Shown here: piece by piece, positions 29,573 to 37,176 of the stretch
Layout: every line of letters starts with the position of its first letter
How positions within the stretch are numbered: position 1 is the stretch's first letter
DNA from: Nocardia niwae NBRC 108934 = DSM 45340
GTDB taxonomy: Bacteria; Actinomycetota; Actinomycetes; Mycobacteriales; Mycobacteriaceae
NCBI RefSeq assembly: GCF_001613465.1
Contig: NZ_BDCK01000020.1
Span: 62,001-126,000 of the forward strand
Direction: 5' to 3'
Length of the DNA stretch: 64,000 nt
The notes under the pieces: generated by a model
What the model was told of the DNA's origin: nothing
What the model saw: the letters and a program-made list of their open reading frames with translations, nothing else
The model's database searches: none
Made by a program: the position numbers and the translations under genes

Positions 29573-30850
29573 ATGAGCACGCCGCAAACTGTCTCCAACG
29601 CCGAGGAATACCTTCCCCGCGATACCGCCGATGTCGTTCGCACTGTGCGGGATTCACGAGGGCGATCGGAACGGTTGATGGTGCGCGGTGGCGAGCTGCT
29701 CGACGAAGGGCTCACACTGCCCGAGCAGCCGACGGTGGTGTCGCTGCGGCGGATGAATCAGGTGCTGGACATCAACCTGGGCCGGCGCACCGTCCGGGTG
29801 CAGGCGGGCGCCAAGCTCTCCGACGTCGACCGCAGGCTCGGCGCGCACGGCCTCGGCCTGCCCATCGTCGGGGATCACCGCGACATCACCGCGGGGGGCT
29901 TCGCCTCGGTCGGCGGCGTGAGCGCGGCCTCGCACAAGCACGGCCTGTTCATCGACCAGATCGTCGATCTGGAGTATGTGGACACCGACGGACGCATCGG
30001 CACCTGCGGGCGCACCCATCACACCGAGCGGTTCCAGCGCATCCTGGGCGCGGGCGGCCGCGCGGGCATCATCACCGCGCTCACCCTGGACGCGATCGAG
30101 GTCGACAAGGACCACACCTGGCTGAACACCCACGCCGACCGGTTCCTCGACTTCGATTCCTTCGTCGAGCACGCCCACGCGGAGATCGCGCGGCCCGGCA
30201 ACGCTCAGCTGCAGGTCGGCCGCTGGGTCGACACGGCGCCGCTGAAGGTGGCGCGCCCGGTCGGCACCGGCCACGTGCAGCTGGGCACCGTGCGCTTCGG
30301 TCAGTGGTCGAGCCTCTACCCCACCGCGCCCACCCGAGGGCTGCGCGCCCGGCGCGAGGTCGGGTCGCGGGCGCGGAAATCGCTGGGCGCCATCGCCTCC
30401 GCCGCACCGGGCAAGGCGGGCATGCCGGTGCGCAACGCGGCGGCGGGCGCGGTGCTGTTCGCGCCGAAGGTCCAGACCCTGCGCGATGCCGAGTATCTGG
30501 CCGATACAGCGCTCAGCTCGTCCGAGCGTGGTCCTGCCTACCGGGTGGGCGTTTTCGCGCCGCTGTCGAGCTATGCGTCGGTCTTCTACCGCCTGCACGA
30601 CCTGTTCTCGGGGCACCGCGAGCGCACCGGCTGCTTCACCGTCATCTCCGCGATGACCTACGGTGTGCGCTCGCGCTACCTGCGCGCGGAATCCGCCGCC
30701 CGCGGCCTGCCGCCCGAGGACCACGGCTTGATCACCTTCACCTGCCGCCTGCGCCCCGCCGCCCTGCCGTCGGAACTGCTGCGCGACATCGTCTCCGGGA
30801 TCGAGGAGATCTGCCGCTCGGAGAACGCGCTGCGGTACGAGGCGGAGTAG
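29573..30850 (+). CDS. FAD-binding (PCMH-type) oxidoreductase
   Basis: A 425-residue flavoprotein of the vanillyl-alcohol-oxidase/BBE superfamily. The N-terminal FAD domain is seen from LMVRGGELLDEGL and VVSLRRMNQVLDI through the pyrophosphate loop GDHRDITAGGFASVGGVS to FQRILGAGGRAGIITAL. The layout is like DprE1 and cytokinin oxidases, with a degenerate histidine position (H in SHKHG) that may or may not bind FAD covalently. The substrate-binding C-terminal half has no family I can name. The ATG at 29573 lies 52 bp after the phosphatase stop. The small peptide gene starts 138 bp after it, so the two may be linked. Confidence 0.82.
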   Translation: MSTPQTVSNAEEYLPRDTADVVRTVRDSRGRSERLMVRGGELLDEGLTLPEQPTVVSLRRMNQVLDINLGRRTVRVQAGAKLSDVDRRLGAHGLGLPIVGDHRDITAGGFASVGGVSAASHKHGLFIDQIVDLEYVDTDGRIGTCGRTHHTERFQRILGAGGRAGIITALTLDAIEVDKDHTWLNTHADRFLDFDSFVEHAHAEIARPGNAQLQVGRWVDTAPLKVARPVGTGHVQLGTVRFGQWSSLYPTAPTRGLRARREVGSRARKSLGAIASAAPGKAGMPVRNAAAGAVLFAPKVQTLRDAEYLADTALSSSERGPAYRVGVFAPLSSYASVFYRLHDLFSGHRERTGCFTVISAMTYGVRSRYLRAESAARGLPPEDHGLITFTCRLRPAALPSELLRDIVSGIEEICRSENALRYEAE

Positions 30851-30988
30851 AAGATGCATGAAACGCGCATATCACAATGCGATTCGATGCTCGATCCGCA
30901 AACGGGGGGTTGACCGCTACGTCTGCTCCACAGAAACTTCTCCTATACGGGGCGGGGATTTCGCTCCGTTCTCAGGGAGGGAAATGCA

Positions 30989-31144
30989 ATGACCGCACCA
31001 ACCGATATTTCGCCTGTTCGCGGCTCGGAGAACAGCGATATCGTCAGCCTGGCGACGGAATTGACCTCGGATCAGTTCGAGAAGCTGTTCGCTCTCGAAC
31101 TCCGTCGGCCGGTTGCGGTGTCCGACGCGGACACTGCGGACTAG
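30989..31144 (+). CDS. 51-residue peptide gene of unknown function
   Basis: A short gene with strong gene-like signals. AGGGAGGG is seven to eight bases before the ATG, the frame is 51 codons, and a clean hairpin terminator starts 10 bp after the TAG. The peptide is hydrophilic and helical in the middle (SLATELTSDQFEKLFALEL) with an acidic end (VSDADTAD). It has no cysteine, signal peptide or membrane helix. The shape, a charged helical leader followed by a short tail, is like ribosomal peptide precursors, but no modifying enzyme is seen, so an antitoxin-like or regulatory peptide is equally possible. It lies in a lower-GC patch with a CysO-like gene on the opposite strand. Confidence 0.6.
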   Translation: MTAPTDISPVRGSENSDIVSLATELTSDQFEKLFALELRRPVAVSDADTAD

Positions 31145-31554
31145 GGAAACCGAGTCAACGGGGGCGGGACCCTGCCCCCGTTGACGGATTCCGATTCGCA
31201 TGCGGACGCTGCATGTATTCACAGGACCGACGATCAGTCCCGCGGAAGTTCTCGAAATAGCGCCGCGCGCGCGAATCAAAGGCCCGATCGCGCACGGCGA
31301 TTTATTCGATGCATCGATTCGTTCCGGGATATTGTTCTGATCATCGACGGGCTCTTTCATCACTCGGCGACCATCCGGCGCTACTCGCCTGCGAGGGTGC
31401 GCCAGCGACCGTCCGGTCAGTGCCGCGCGACTGTGTGCGAATGTCGAACTCAGATGACCAGGTCCGTCACGAGTCACGTAATAGGCGATGTGCCCGATAA
31501 TTCCGATCAGCAACAGGATCGCAAAATATTCCCGCATTTTCGGCCGACTGGATG
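31145..31554. other. Low-GC gap with only a doubtful membrane-peptide frame
   Basis: About 410 bp between the small peptide gene and the CysO-like gene, poorer in GC than the rest of the window. On the - strand an ATG at 31537, 18 bp after the CysO-like stop, opens a frame starting MREYFAILLLIGIIGHIAYY, a good membrane helix. The frame then runs without family likeness through the terminator and antisense to the peptide gene to 30917, and it has no ribosome site. A short membrane peptide is possible; the long frame is not convincing. Confidence 0.4.
31154..31183 (+). terminator. Hairpin terminator of the small peptide gene
   Basis: TCAACGGGGGC pairs with GCCCCCGTTGA in an 11-bp perfect stem around an 8-nt loop, 10 bp after the peptide stop codon. 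It supports the peptide frame as a real transcription unit. No T-run follows. Confidence 0.75.
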
Positions 31555-31842
31555 TCAACCACCCGATACCGCACACAAGATTGTTACCGTCGCTCCGGGA
31601 CGTATCGGAGCGGCCACACCACCGAGCGCACGCGCGTCTTCATCTTCCACGTATACGTTGACGAATCGCCGGAGGTCGTTTTCTCCCGTGGTGATACGCG
31701 CCTTCAAGGCGGGATGCTGACGAATCAGCGAGTCCAGAACTTCCCCGACAGTCGAGCCACTGCACAACACCTTTGCATTACCTGCCGCATGTGATCGCAG
31801 CATCGTAGGCAACACGACAGTCGCACCGATTTCCCTGTCCAC
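31555..31842 (-). CDS. CysO/MoaD/ThiS-family sulfur-carrier protein
   Basis: A 95-residue ubiquitin-fold protein ending in Gly-Gly (TILCAVSGG), the feature that is adenylated and thiocarboxylated in sulfur carriers. It is closely similar in pattern to mycobacterial CysO: VVLPTMLRSHAAGNAKVL, LRRFVNVYVEDEDARALGG. CysO donates sulfur to CysM for cysteine synthesis and is activated by MoeZ. Here no CysM, Mec or MoeZ gene is adjacent, so this is an extra or specialised carrier. The GTG at 31842 has AGGGGG eight bases upstream. It is divergent from the exporter gene by 57 bp. Confidence 0.88.
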   Translation of the reverse strand: MDREIGATVVLPTMLRSHAAGNAKVLCSGSTVGEVLDSLIRQHPALKARITTGENDLRRFVNVYVEDEDARALGGVAAPIRPGATVTILCAVSGG

Positions 31843-31899
31843 CCCGTTATCCCCCTGCCCGCTGGATTCAGGGACGGTACTTCGGTAAGTTTCCCGCCC

Positions 31900-33286
31900 G
31901 TGTCGAGCATACATCGTATGCGCTTGCGGGGGGTACTCGCGGAGCCGGGTTTCAGGGCGTTGTGGGTGGCGAATGCGTTCGGCGACATCGCTTCCAACAC
32001 GACGGTGGTGGCCCTGAGCGTCACATCGGTCGTTGTTCTGCACGCGAGCCCGTTCCAAGTCGGCGTGATCGCAGCCCTTTCCCGTGCTGCTTATCTGGTG
32101 GTGGCGCTGCCTGTCGGCGTATGGGTCGACCGGTGGAGCCGCAAACGCGTCCTGCTCGTCTCGGATCTCGTCCGGTTGACCGCTGTCATGTGGATCCCGC
32201 TCGCGTACTTCCTTGGCGTGCTCGCGATCTGGCAGCTCATGCTGGTGGGAGCGGTGGTCAGCACAGCCAATGTCTTCTTCGACGTCGCGCATACGGCGAT
32301 CCTGCCGGACCTGGTGGGACGCAAACGGGTTTCGGATGCGTCGGCTCGCCTGCAGTCCGTCGACACCGTCACGAGCGCAACGATTCCGGCCGCCGCCGGA
32401 AAGTTGATCGCCTCCACCTCCGCGGCGGTGGCATTCCTGGTCGCGGGGACAGTCAGCCTCCTCTCCACGCTGTTCGTCTGGCGGATCACCAAAGGCCGCT
32501 CGGGCACGACCAGCGCGAACGAACCGGCCCGATTCGGCACGGCTGTGCGTGAAGGTATCCGGTACGTCGCGGGACACCGCATCCTGCGCGCGACGGTCAC
32601 GGCCGGAGTGCTGCTGAACTTCGGCGCGGGTATGTACAACGCGGTGATCGCGGTCTACGTGTTGCGTGAATGCGGACTCTCCGCCGGCCAGTACGGGTAC
32701 GCCCTCGCGCTCGGTTCGACCGGGGGATTCGTCGGATCACTGGGCGGTCAGCACATCGGACGGGCACTGGGCGAGATCCGCACACAGGTGATCGGTTATT
32801 TCGCGATGGCCGCCGCGCTGGCCGCGCCGGCGCTCGCTCCCCACCTTCCGGTACCGGCGTGGATTTCGTATGCCGCCGCGGTCTTCCTGCTGTCGTTCCT
32901 CCTGGTCGTCATCAGTGTGAATCACTTCCGGAATGCACGCTCGCCTGACACCGCATCGGCTGCTCGGCCGTGTGAGCGCTTCCCGACGGTTCGCGACCCT
33001 GGGCATCGTTCCGATCGGCGCGCTCGCCGGCGGGCTGGTGGCGAGCCACCTCTCGGCAGCGGCGACGCTGTTGATCGCCGCGGCCTTCCCGGCGTCGACT
33101 CTGATCGTTTTCGCGTTCTCGCCGGTGATCGGAATGCGCGTGCTCCCCGCGGAACTCGAAGTCGACGACGAGACGGAGACCGTCCTTCCGGACACGGAGA
33201 GGACCGCTGCGCACTCGACCGGCGTGCCCGATGATGCGCAGGCGGCGCAGCCCGCGGCCGTCCCCCTACCGCCCGCACGCCCCTGA
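31900..33286 (+). pseudogene. MFS exporter interrupted by a frameshift
   Basis: A major-facilitator transporter of the MFS_3 kind (drug or siderophore efflux). The N-terminal 340 or so residues are in one frame: FRALWVANAFGDIASNTTVV, then the signature loop GVWVDRWSRKRVLLVSD, up to VISVNHFRNAR near 32940. The natural continuation RLTPHRLLGRVSASRRF with the last two helices (GIVPIGALAGGLVASHL) is in the +1 frame from 32942 to 33286. The first frame runs on to 33234 but encodes only Arg-rich non-membrane sequence. Skipping one base at about 32941 restores one protein of roughly 460 residues. It is either a real mutation or a sequence error. The start is GTG 31900 or ATG 31918, without a good ribosome site. 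Confidence 0.8.
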
Positions 33287-33416
33287 CCTGCACCGGTCAA
33301 CCGGATTCCGGAAACCCCCACCGTCCCAGAGTTTTTTCGACATAGTGGTAAACACTTGCGTTCCCTACTTATACGCGAGCGTACCCCACTCCATGTTCGT
33401 GATCGGATCAAACTTC

Positions 33417-34514
33417 ATGAGGACGAGCACATCCGCCGCGGCGGTCGGCGCATTCGCTGTCACAGCCCTGGTCGCGGGAACCGCGGCCGGTTCACCCGGA
33501 GCGGCCTACGCCGACATCGCACAAGAGGAAGATCCGCCGGGTGTGATCATGGTGGACAGCACGGCGGACGAGGCAGCGGCCGATCCGCGAGACGGGCAAT
33601 GCCGCACCGCCTCCGGCGCCTGCACACTGCGCGCCGCGGTGCAGACGGCCAATGCCCATCCCGGGAGCACGATCGTGCTGCCCGCCGGGCGATACGTCTT
33701 GACGATCGACCCCGACCAGCGGAAAGTGCAGGGCCGCAACCCGGACCCCACCACGGGAGATCTGAACCTCGTCGCGCCGACGACCTTGCGCGGCGCAGGT
33801 CCCGAGCGAACAGTGCTGGACGCGAACGGAATCGACCGGGCGCTCAGCATCTCCGCGCCCACGGTGCTGACGGGATTGACGGTTACCGGCGGACGCACCG
33901 CCCAGCACGAGATCCCCTTCTACGACACCGGCGGAGGCGGCATCGCGAATTCGTCGAACCTCGTACTCGACGACGTCGTGGTCCGGGACAACAGCGCCGG
34001 GTACGGCGGCGGCATCTTCAACGTGCCCGGCTCGGACCTGCGGACGCGGAATACGGTCGTCACCGGCAATTCCTCCGGCGAGGCGGGCGGTGTGCGGTGC
34101 GACGACACCTGCACCTTCACCGACTCCACGATTTCCGACAACCGCGTGGTCGATCCCGGAGTCTGGTACCGCCCAGGCGGTTTCGCCGGACGCGGCGGCG
34201 GCGTCGATGTCCGGGGCCGGGGCGTGGTGACTTTCGAGCGCGTCACGATCACCGGGAACACCGCATCGGCCGGCGGCAGCGGCATCAACGTGGCGCCCGC
34301 CTACCTCGACACCCTTCCGCGCCAGGTGACCGATCTCGTCGAGGTGCCGCTGGGCCGCGTCGTTCTGCGCGACTCCACTGTGCGGGGCAACAGGTCCGGC
34401 GCCGCTGTGGTCAACTGCGTGGAGGTCTTCGCGGCGATCGTGTCCGAAGGCGGCAATACCAGCGACGACGCGTCCTGCAACCTCACCGGGGCCGGCGACA
34501 GGATCGTGCCCTAG
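33417..34514 (+). CDS. Secreted CSLREA-domain, right-handed beta-helix-like protein
   Basis: A 365-residue exported protein. The signal peptide MRTSTSAAAVGAFAVTALVA is probably cut near AYADIA. Then comes the CSLREA module: MVDSTADEAAADPRDGQC followed by CTLRAAVQTANAHPGSTIVL. After this are parallel-beta-helix repeats with many Asn/Gly turns (GGGGIANSSNLVLDDVVV, YGGGIFNVPGSDL, GGGVDVRGRGVVTFERV). Such proteins are surface-exposed or secreted, with no known enzyme activity. An upstream ATG at 33393 would add eight residues. The last codons share CTAG with the stop of the convergent TetR gene. Confidence 0.82.
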   Translation: MRTSTSAAAVGAFAVTALVAGTAAGSPGAAYADIAQEEDPPGVIMVDSTADEAAADPRDGQCRTASGACTLRAAVQTANAHPGSTIVLPAGRYVLTIDPDQRKVQGRNPDPTTGDLNLVAPTTLRGAGPERTVLDANGIDRALSISAPTVLTGLTVTGGRTAQHEIPFYDTGGGGIANSSNLVLDDVVVRDNSAGYGGGIFNVPGSDLRTRNTVVTGNSSGEAGGVRCDDTCTFTDSTISDNRVVDPGVWYRPGGFAGRGGGVDVRGRGVVTFERVTITGNTASAGGSGINVAPAYLDTLPRQVTDLVEVPLGRVVLRDSTVRGNRSGAAVVNCVEVFAAIVSEGGNTSDDASCNLTGAGDRIVP

Positions 34515-35182
34515 GCGGCAGGCGGCGTCGGCCCGAGCAATGCCAGGTGGATGTGCACCACGGCGTCCTCGAGTTCGAGCAAGTCGCCTCCCGCACGGAG
34601 GGTTCGGCGGACGGCCTCGTTGGTCGCGTCGGTCACCGCCAGGTACGCGTAGTCGGGGACGGCGGGATCGGCGGGGCCCGCCTCCGCGCGCCACGTGTGG
34701 AGGAACCCGGCGAACCAGCGCTGGCATCGTTCGAACGACTCGAGCGCGCGCGGCCCGGCCACGGCGGTCTCCAGATAGAACGCGCGGGCGAACGACGGCT
34801 CGTCACGCAACAAGGTGAGGTACTCGCGGATGCCGAGGCGGAGAGCTTCCAGCGGCTCTGCCGATTCGGACCGGATCTGCCGCATGACCTGCCGGAGATG
34901 GTCGATCATCAGATCGCGACCGGTGTCGGCGGCCGCCAGGAAGCAGGCTTCCTTGTCCGGGAAATGCTGGTAGAACGTACGACGCGAAACCTTGGCCGAC
35001 GCGGCGATATCCGCGACCGTCGCATCGAGATAGCCGCGGTCGGCGACGACGACCGTCACGCCGAACAGCAGCCGCTGCCGTTGCGACCCCGTCACGAGGT
35101 CACGAGCGAGACCGTGCGGCCCGTGCGGTAGAGCCTGCAGCGTCGGCTCCAGCAACTTCTTACGTCCCACCCGCACTTTCAT
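34511..35182 (-). CDS. TetR-family transcriptional regulator
   Basis: A 223-residue repressor-type protein. The TetR HTH is at about residues 30-75: GVTVVVADRGYLDATVADIA followed by KVSRRTFYQHFPDKEACFL. The N-terminal 25 residues are basic. The C-terminal helical domain is family-variable, and its ligand is unknown. The ATG at 35182 gives the natural length. It is convergent with the CSLREA gene (stops share the tetramer CTAG at 34511-34514). It is also 57 bp downstream of the ctaF terminator, so it has its own promoter. It may control the nearby exporter or beta-helix gene, but no operator was identified. Confidence 0.88.
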   Translation of the reverse strand: MKVRVGRKKLLEPTLQALPHGPHGLARDLVTGSQRQRLLFGVTVVVADRGYLDATVADIAASAKVSRRTFYQHFPDKEACFLAAADTGRDLMIDHLRQVMRQIRSESAEPLEALRLGIREYLTLLRDEPSFARAFYLETAVAGPRALESFERCQRWFAGFLHTWRAEAGPADPAVPDYAYLAVTDATNEAVRRTLRAGGDLLELEDAVVHIHLALLGPTPPAA

Positions 35183-35238
35183 ATCAGGGTGCGGTCCCAG
35201 TGCCGGCGCGGGCTCCGCTGGTTCGGGCGCCACACACA

Positions 35239-35276
35239 CGAAACGGCCCCACCGGATCTCCGATGGGGCCGTTTCG
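35239..35276. terminator. Terminator of the ctaC-ctaF operon
   Basis: A 13-bp perfect stem: CGAAACGGCCCCA (35239-35251) with TGGGGCCGTTTCG (35264-35276), 12-nt loop, lying 14 bp beyond the ctaF stop on the - strand. The T-rich side of the stem fits termination in the - direction. Confidence 0.8.
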
Positions 35277-35289
35277 GCAGGTCTTCAGC

Positions 35290-35706
35290 TCAGTGCTTCT
35301 CGGGCCCGAGGTAGTACTCGAACACCAGCCCGGCGGCGGCCGCCAGGATGCAGACGACGCCGATGCCGATCAGCCAGAACTGGAAGAACGCCAGGCCGAG
35401 GGCGGTCACCGAACCGGCGGCGGCCAGAGTGATCGGCCAGAAGCTGCCGGGCGAGAAGAAGCCCAGGTCGCCGGCACCGTCCACGATCTCGGCGTCCTCG
35501 TAGTCCTCCGGGCGCAGGTCGAGACGACGGGCGACGAACCGGAAGTAGGTGCCGATGATCAGCGACAAACCCGCGGTCAGCACCGTGGCCGTGGTGCCCG
35601 CCCATTCGACGCCGGTGCGCGACTGGCCGGTGAAGAAGCCGTAGACCACCGCCACGATGATGAAGAACACCGTGAGCAGTTCGAAAATCCGCGCTTCGAT
35701 CTTCAT
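35290..35706 (-). CDS. ctaF: Cytochrome c oxidase subunit IV
   Basis: A 138-residue actinobacterial-type oxidase subunit IV, matching Rv2199c. It has four hydrophobic helices (residues about 7-25, 38-56, 88-106, 110-130) and the family block [20 protein letters not shown] between helices 2 and 3. It belongs to the bc1-aa3 supercomplex and is needed for assembly. It follows ctaC after 14 bp on the same strand, so the two are one operon. A strong hairpin ends the unit. Confidence 0.93.
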   Translation of the reverse strand: MKIEARIFELLTVFFIIVAVVYGFFTGQSRTGVEWAGTTATVLTAGLSLIIGTYFRFVARRLDLRPEDYEDAEIVDGAGDLGFFSPGSFWPITLAAAGSVTALGLAFFQFWLIGIGVVCILAAAAGLVFEYYLGPEKH

Positions 35707-35720
35707 GTCAGATCAAATCC

Positions 35721-36812
35721 TCACTTGCTCTCGGCCGAGGCCGCGCTCTTGACGTCGCGCCTGGTGTTGAACGGCGTGGTGGAGGTGGCCACGGGGGACT
35801 CACCGATGGACTCCAGCGCCTCGGCGTTGGTCTTCCCCGCCTGGCGAGCGTCCAGGTACTTGGTGAACTTCTCCGGCGTGACCGCGCGGACCTCGAAGTT
35901 CATCATCGAGTGGAAGGTGCCGCACATCTCGGCGCAGCGGCCGACGAACGCGCCCTCCTTCTCGATCTTGGTGATCTGGAAGACGTTGTCGGAGTGGTTT
36001 TCCTTCGGGTTCGGCATCACGTCGCGCTTGAACAGGAACTCCGGCACCCAGAAGGCGTGGATCACGTCGGCGGCGGCGAGCTGGAACTCGATGACCTTGC
36101 CGGTCGGCAGCACCAGGACCGGGATCTCGTTGCTCGAGCCGATCGTCTCGACCTTGTCGTAGTGCAGGTAGGACAGGATGTCGTTCTCCGGCTTGCCGTG
36201 CACCGGGCCCGGCTGCGGGTGACCGTCCTTGGTCCGCTCCTCGTACCCCTCGAGCTGCTCCTGGCTCAGCGCCTCACGTGAGGCGTCGATGCCGTCGAAC
36301 TTGTAGCCGTCCTTGAAGTCGACTTCGCGGTAGCCGAACTTCCAGTTCCACTGGAAGGCGGTCACGTCGACCGTGACATCCGGGTCGGCCACCTTCTCGT
36401 GCACGTAGTTCTGCACGACCACGGTGAAGTAGAACAGCACGGCGATGATGACGAACGGGATCGCCGTGTAGGTCAGTTCCAGCGGCACGTTGTAGCCGGT
36501 CTGGCGGGGGAACTCCGGGGAGTCGGCCTTCTTGCGGTGGAACGCGACGGTCCAGAAGGTCAGGCCCCAGACCAGCACGCCCATCGCCAGCGCGGCGACG
36601 ACCGACCAGGTCCACAGTTCCCGCATCCGAGTGGCCTGCGGAGTGATACCCGACGGCCAGCCGAACCGCAGCCAAACATTGTCGATCGAGCAGCCCGAGA
36701 CGAGCAGCGCGGTGATCCCCAAGGACACCGCCAGCCCGGCCCGCCGAAGGATGCGGCCCTGCCGACCCCGGGCGGGTCGTGCCCCGATCTCTTCGCTCGC
36801 CTTGTGCGCCAC
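35721..36812 (-). CDS. ctaC: Cytochrome c oxidase subunit II
   Basis: A 363-residue subunit II. It has a lipoprotein-type signal ([10 protein letters not shown]), two membrane helices (about 65-88 and 110-132), then a cupredoxin domain with the dinuclear CuA site ([14 protein letters not shown]; the upstream His is in [12 protein letters not shown]). An insertion of about 50 residues, rich in charged groups ([18 protein letters not shown]), sits inside the cupredoxin domain, as is usual in actinobacteria. The GTG at 36812 has AGGAAGG at seven bases; a second GTG at 36818 is too close to it. It is the first gene of ctaC-ctaF and divergent from asnB. Confidence 0.95.
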   Translation of the reverse strand: MAHKASEEIGARPARGRQGRILRRAGLAVSLGITALLVSGCSIDNVWLRFGWPSGITPQATRMRELWTWSVVAALAMGVLVWGLTFWTVAFHRKKADSPEFPRQTGYNVPLELTYTAIPFVIIAVLFYFTVVVQNYVHEKVADPDVTVDVTAFQWNWKFGYREVDFKDGYKFDGIDASREALSQEQLEGYEERTKDGHPQPGPVHGKPENDILSYLHYDKVETIGSSNEIPVLVLPTGKVIEFQLAAADVIHAFWVPEFLFKRDVMPNPKENHSDNVFQITKIEKEGAFVGRCAEMCGTFHSMMNFEVRAVTPEKFTKYLDARQAGKTNAEALESIGESPVATSTTPFNTRRDVKSAASAESK

Positions 36813-37176
36813 GCTCACGCCTTCCTGGTCGCCACACATTCCGACAGTGCATCGTTCGGGGCTGCGATCGGCCCCGACGATACGTCTCAAGCTTGTTCAG
36901 GGCACCCTCCGGGCCAGCGCGTTCCGCGCGGGTCGCCTGAGAGAGACCTGAGTACTACGCAGCGTAGACCAAACGCACCCCCCGTTTGTCGTCGGGTCGG
37001 CTTCGACACCTCGCCGAGCACGCCCGGATCACCGTCACCAGCGATTCCGCCCGGGGCGCGATGCGCACGACGCGCGGATGCCGGTGGTGCGGCATACTCG
37101 GACACTAGATTTCGTCCCCCTGCGCCCCATCCGGTGCGCGCGTATCCCGACTGCGAGAAATGAGGTTGCCGACGCC
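36813..37176. other. Divergent promoter region between ctaC and asnB
   Basis: 364 bp without a convincing gene. It must hold both promoters. A small inverted repeat CTACGC-A-GCGTAG is at 36955-36967, possibly an operator. Nothing else could be named. Confidence 0.5.

Noticed and set aside
30910..30948. TTGACC and TATAC as -35/-10 boxes for the small peptide gene
   Set aside because: The spacing between them is about 28 bp, too long for a standard promoter.
30917..31537. 206-codon minus-strand frame starting MREYFAILLL
   Set aside because: No ribosome site, only the first 22 residues look protein-like, and it runs antisense through a terminator and the small peptide gene; kept only as a note in the gap entry.
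32948..33234. C-terminal continuation of the first MFS frame
   Set aside because: Arg/Asp-rich, no membrane helices; the real C-terminus is in the +1 frame.
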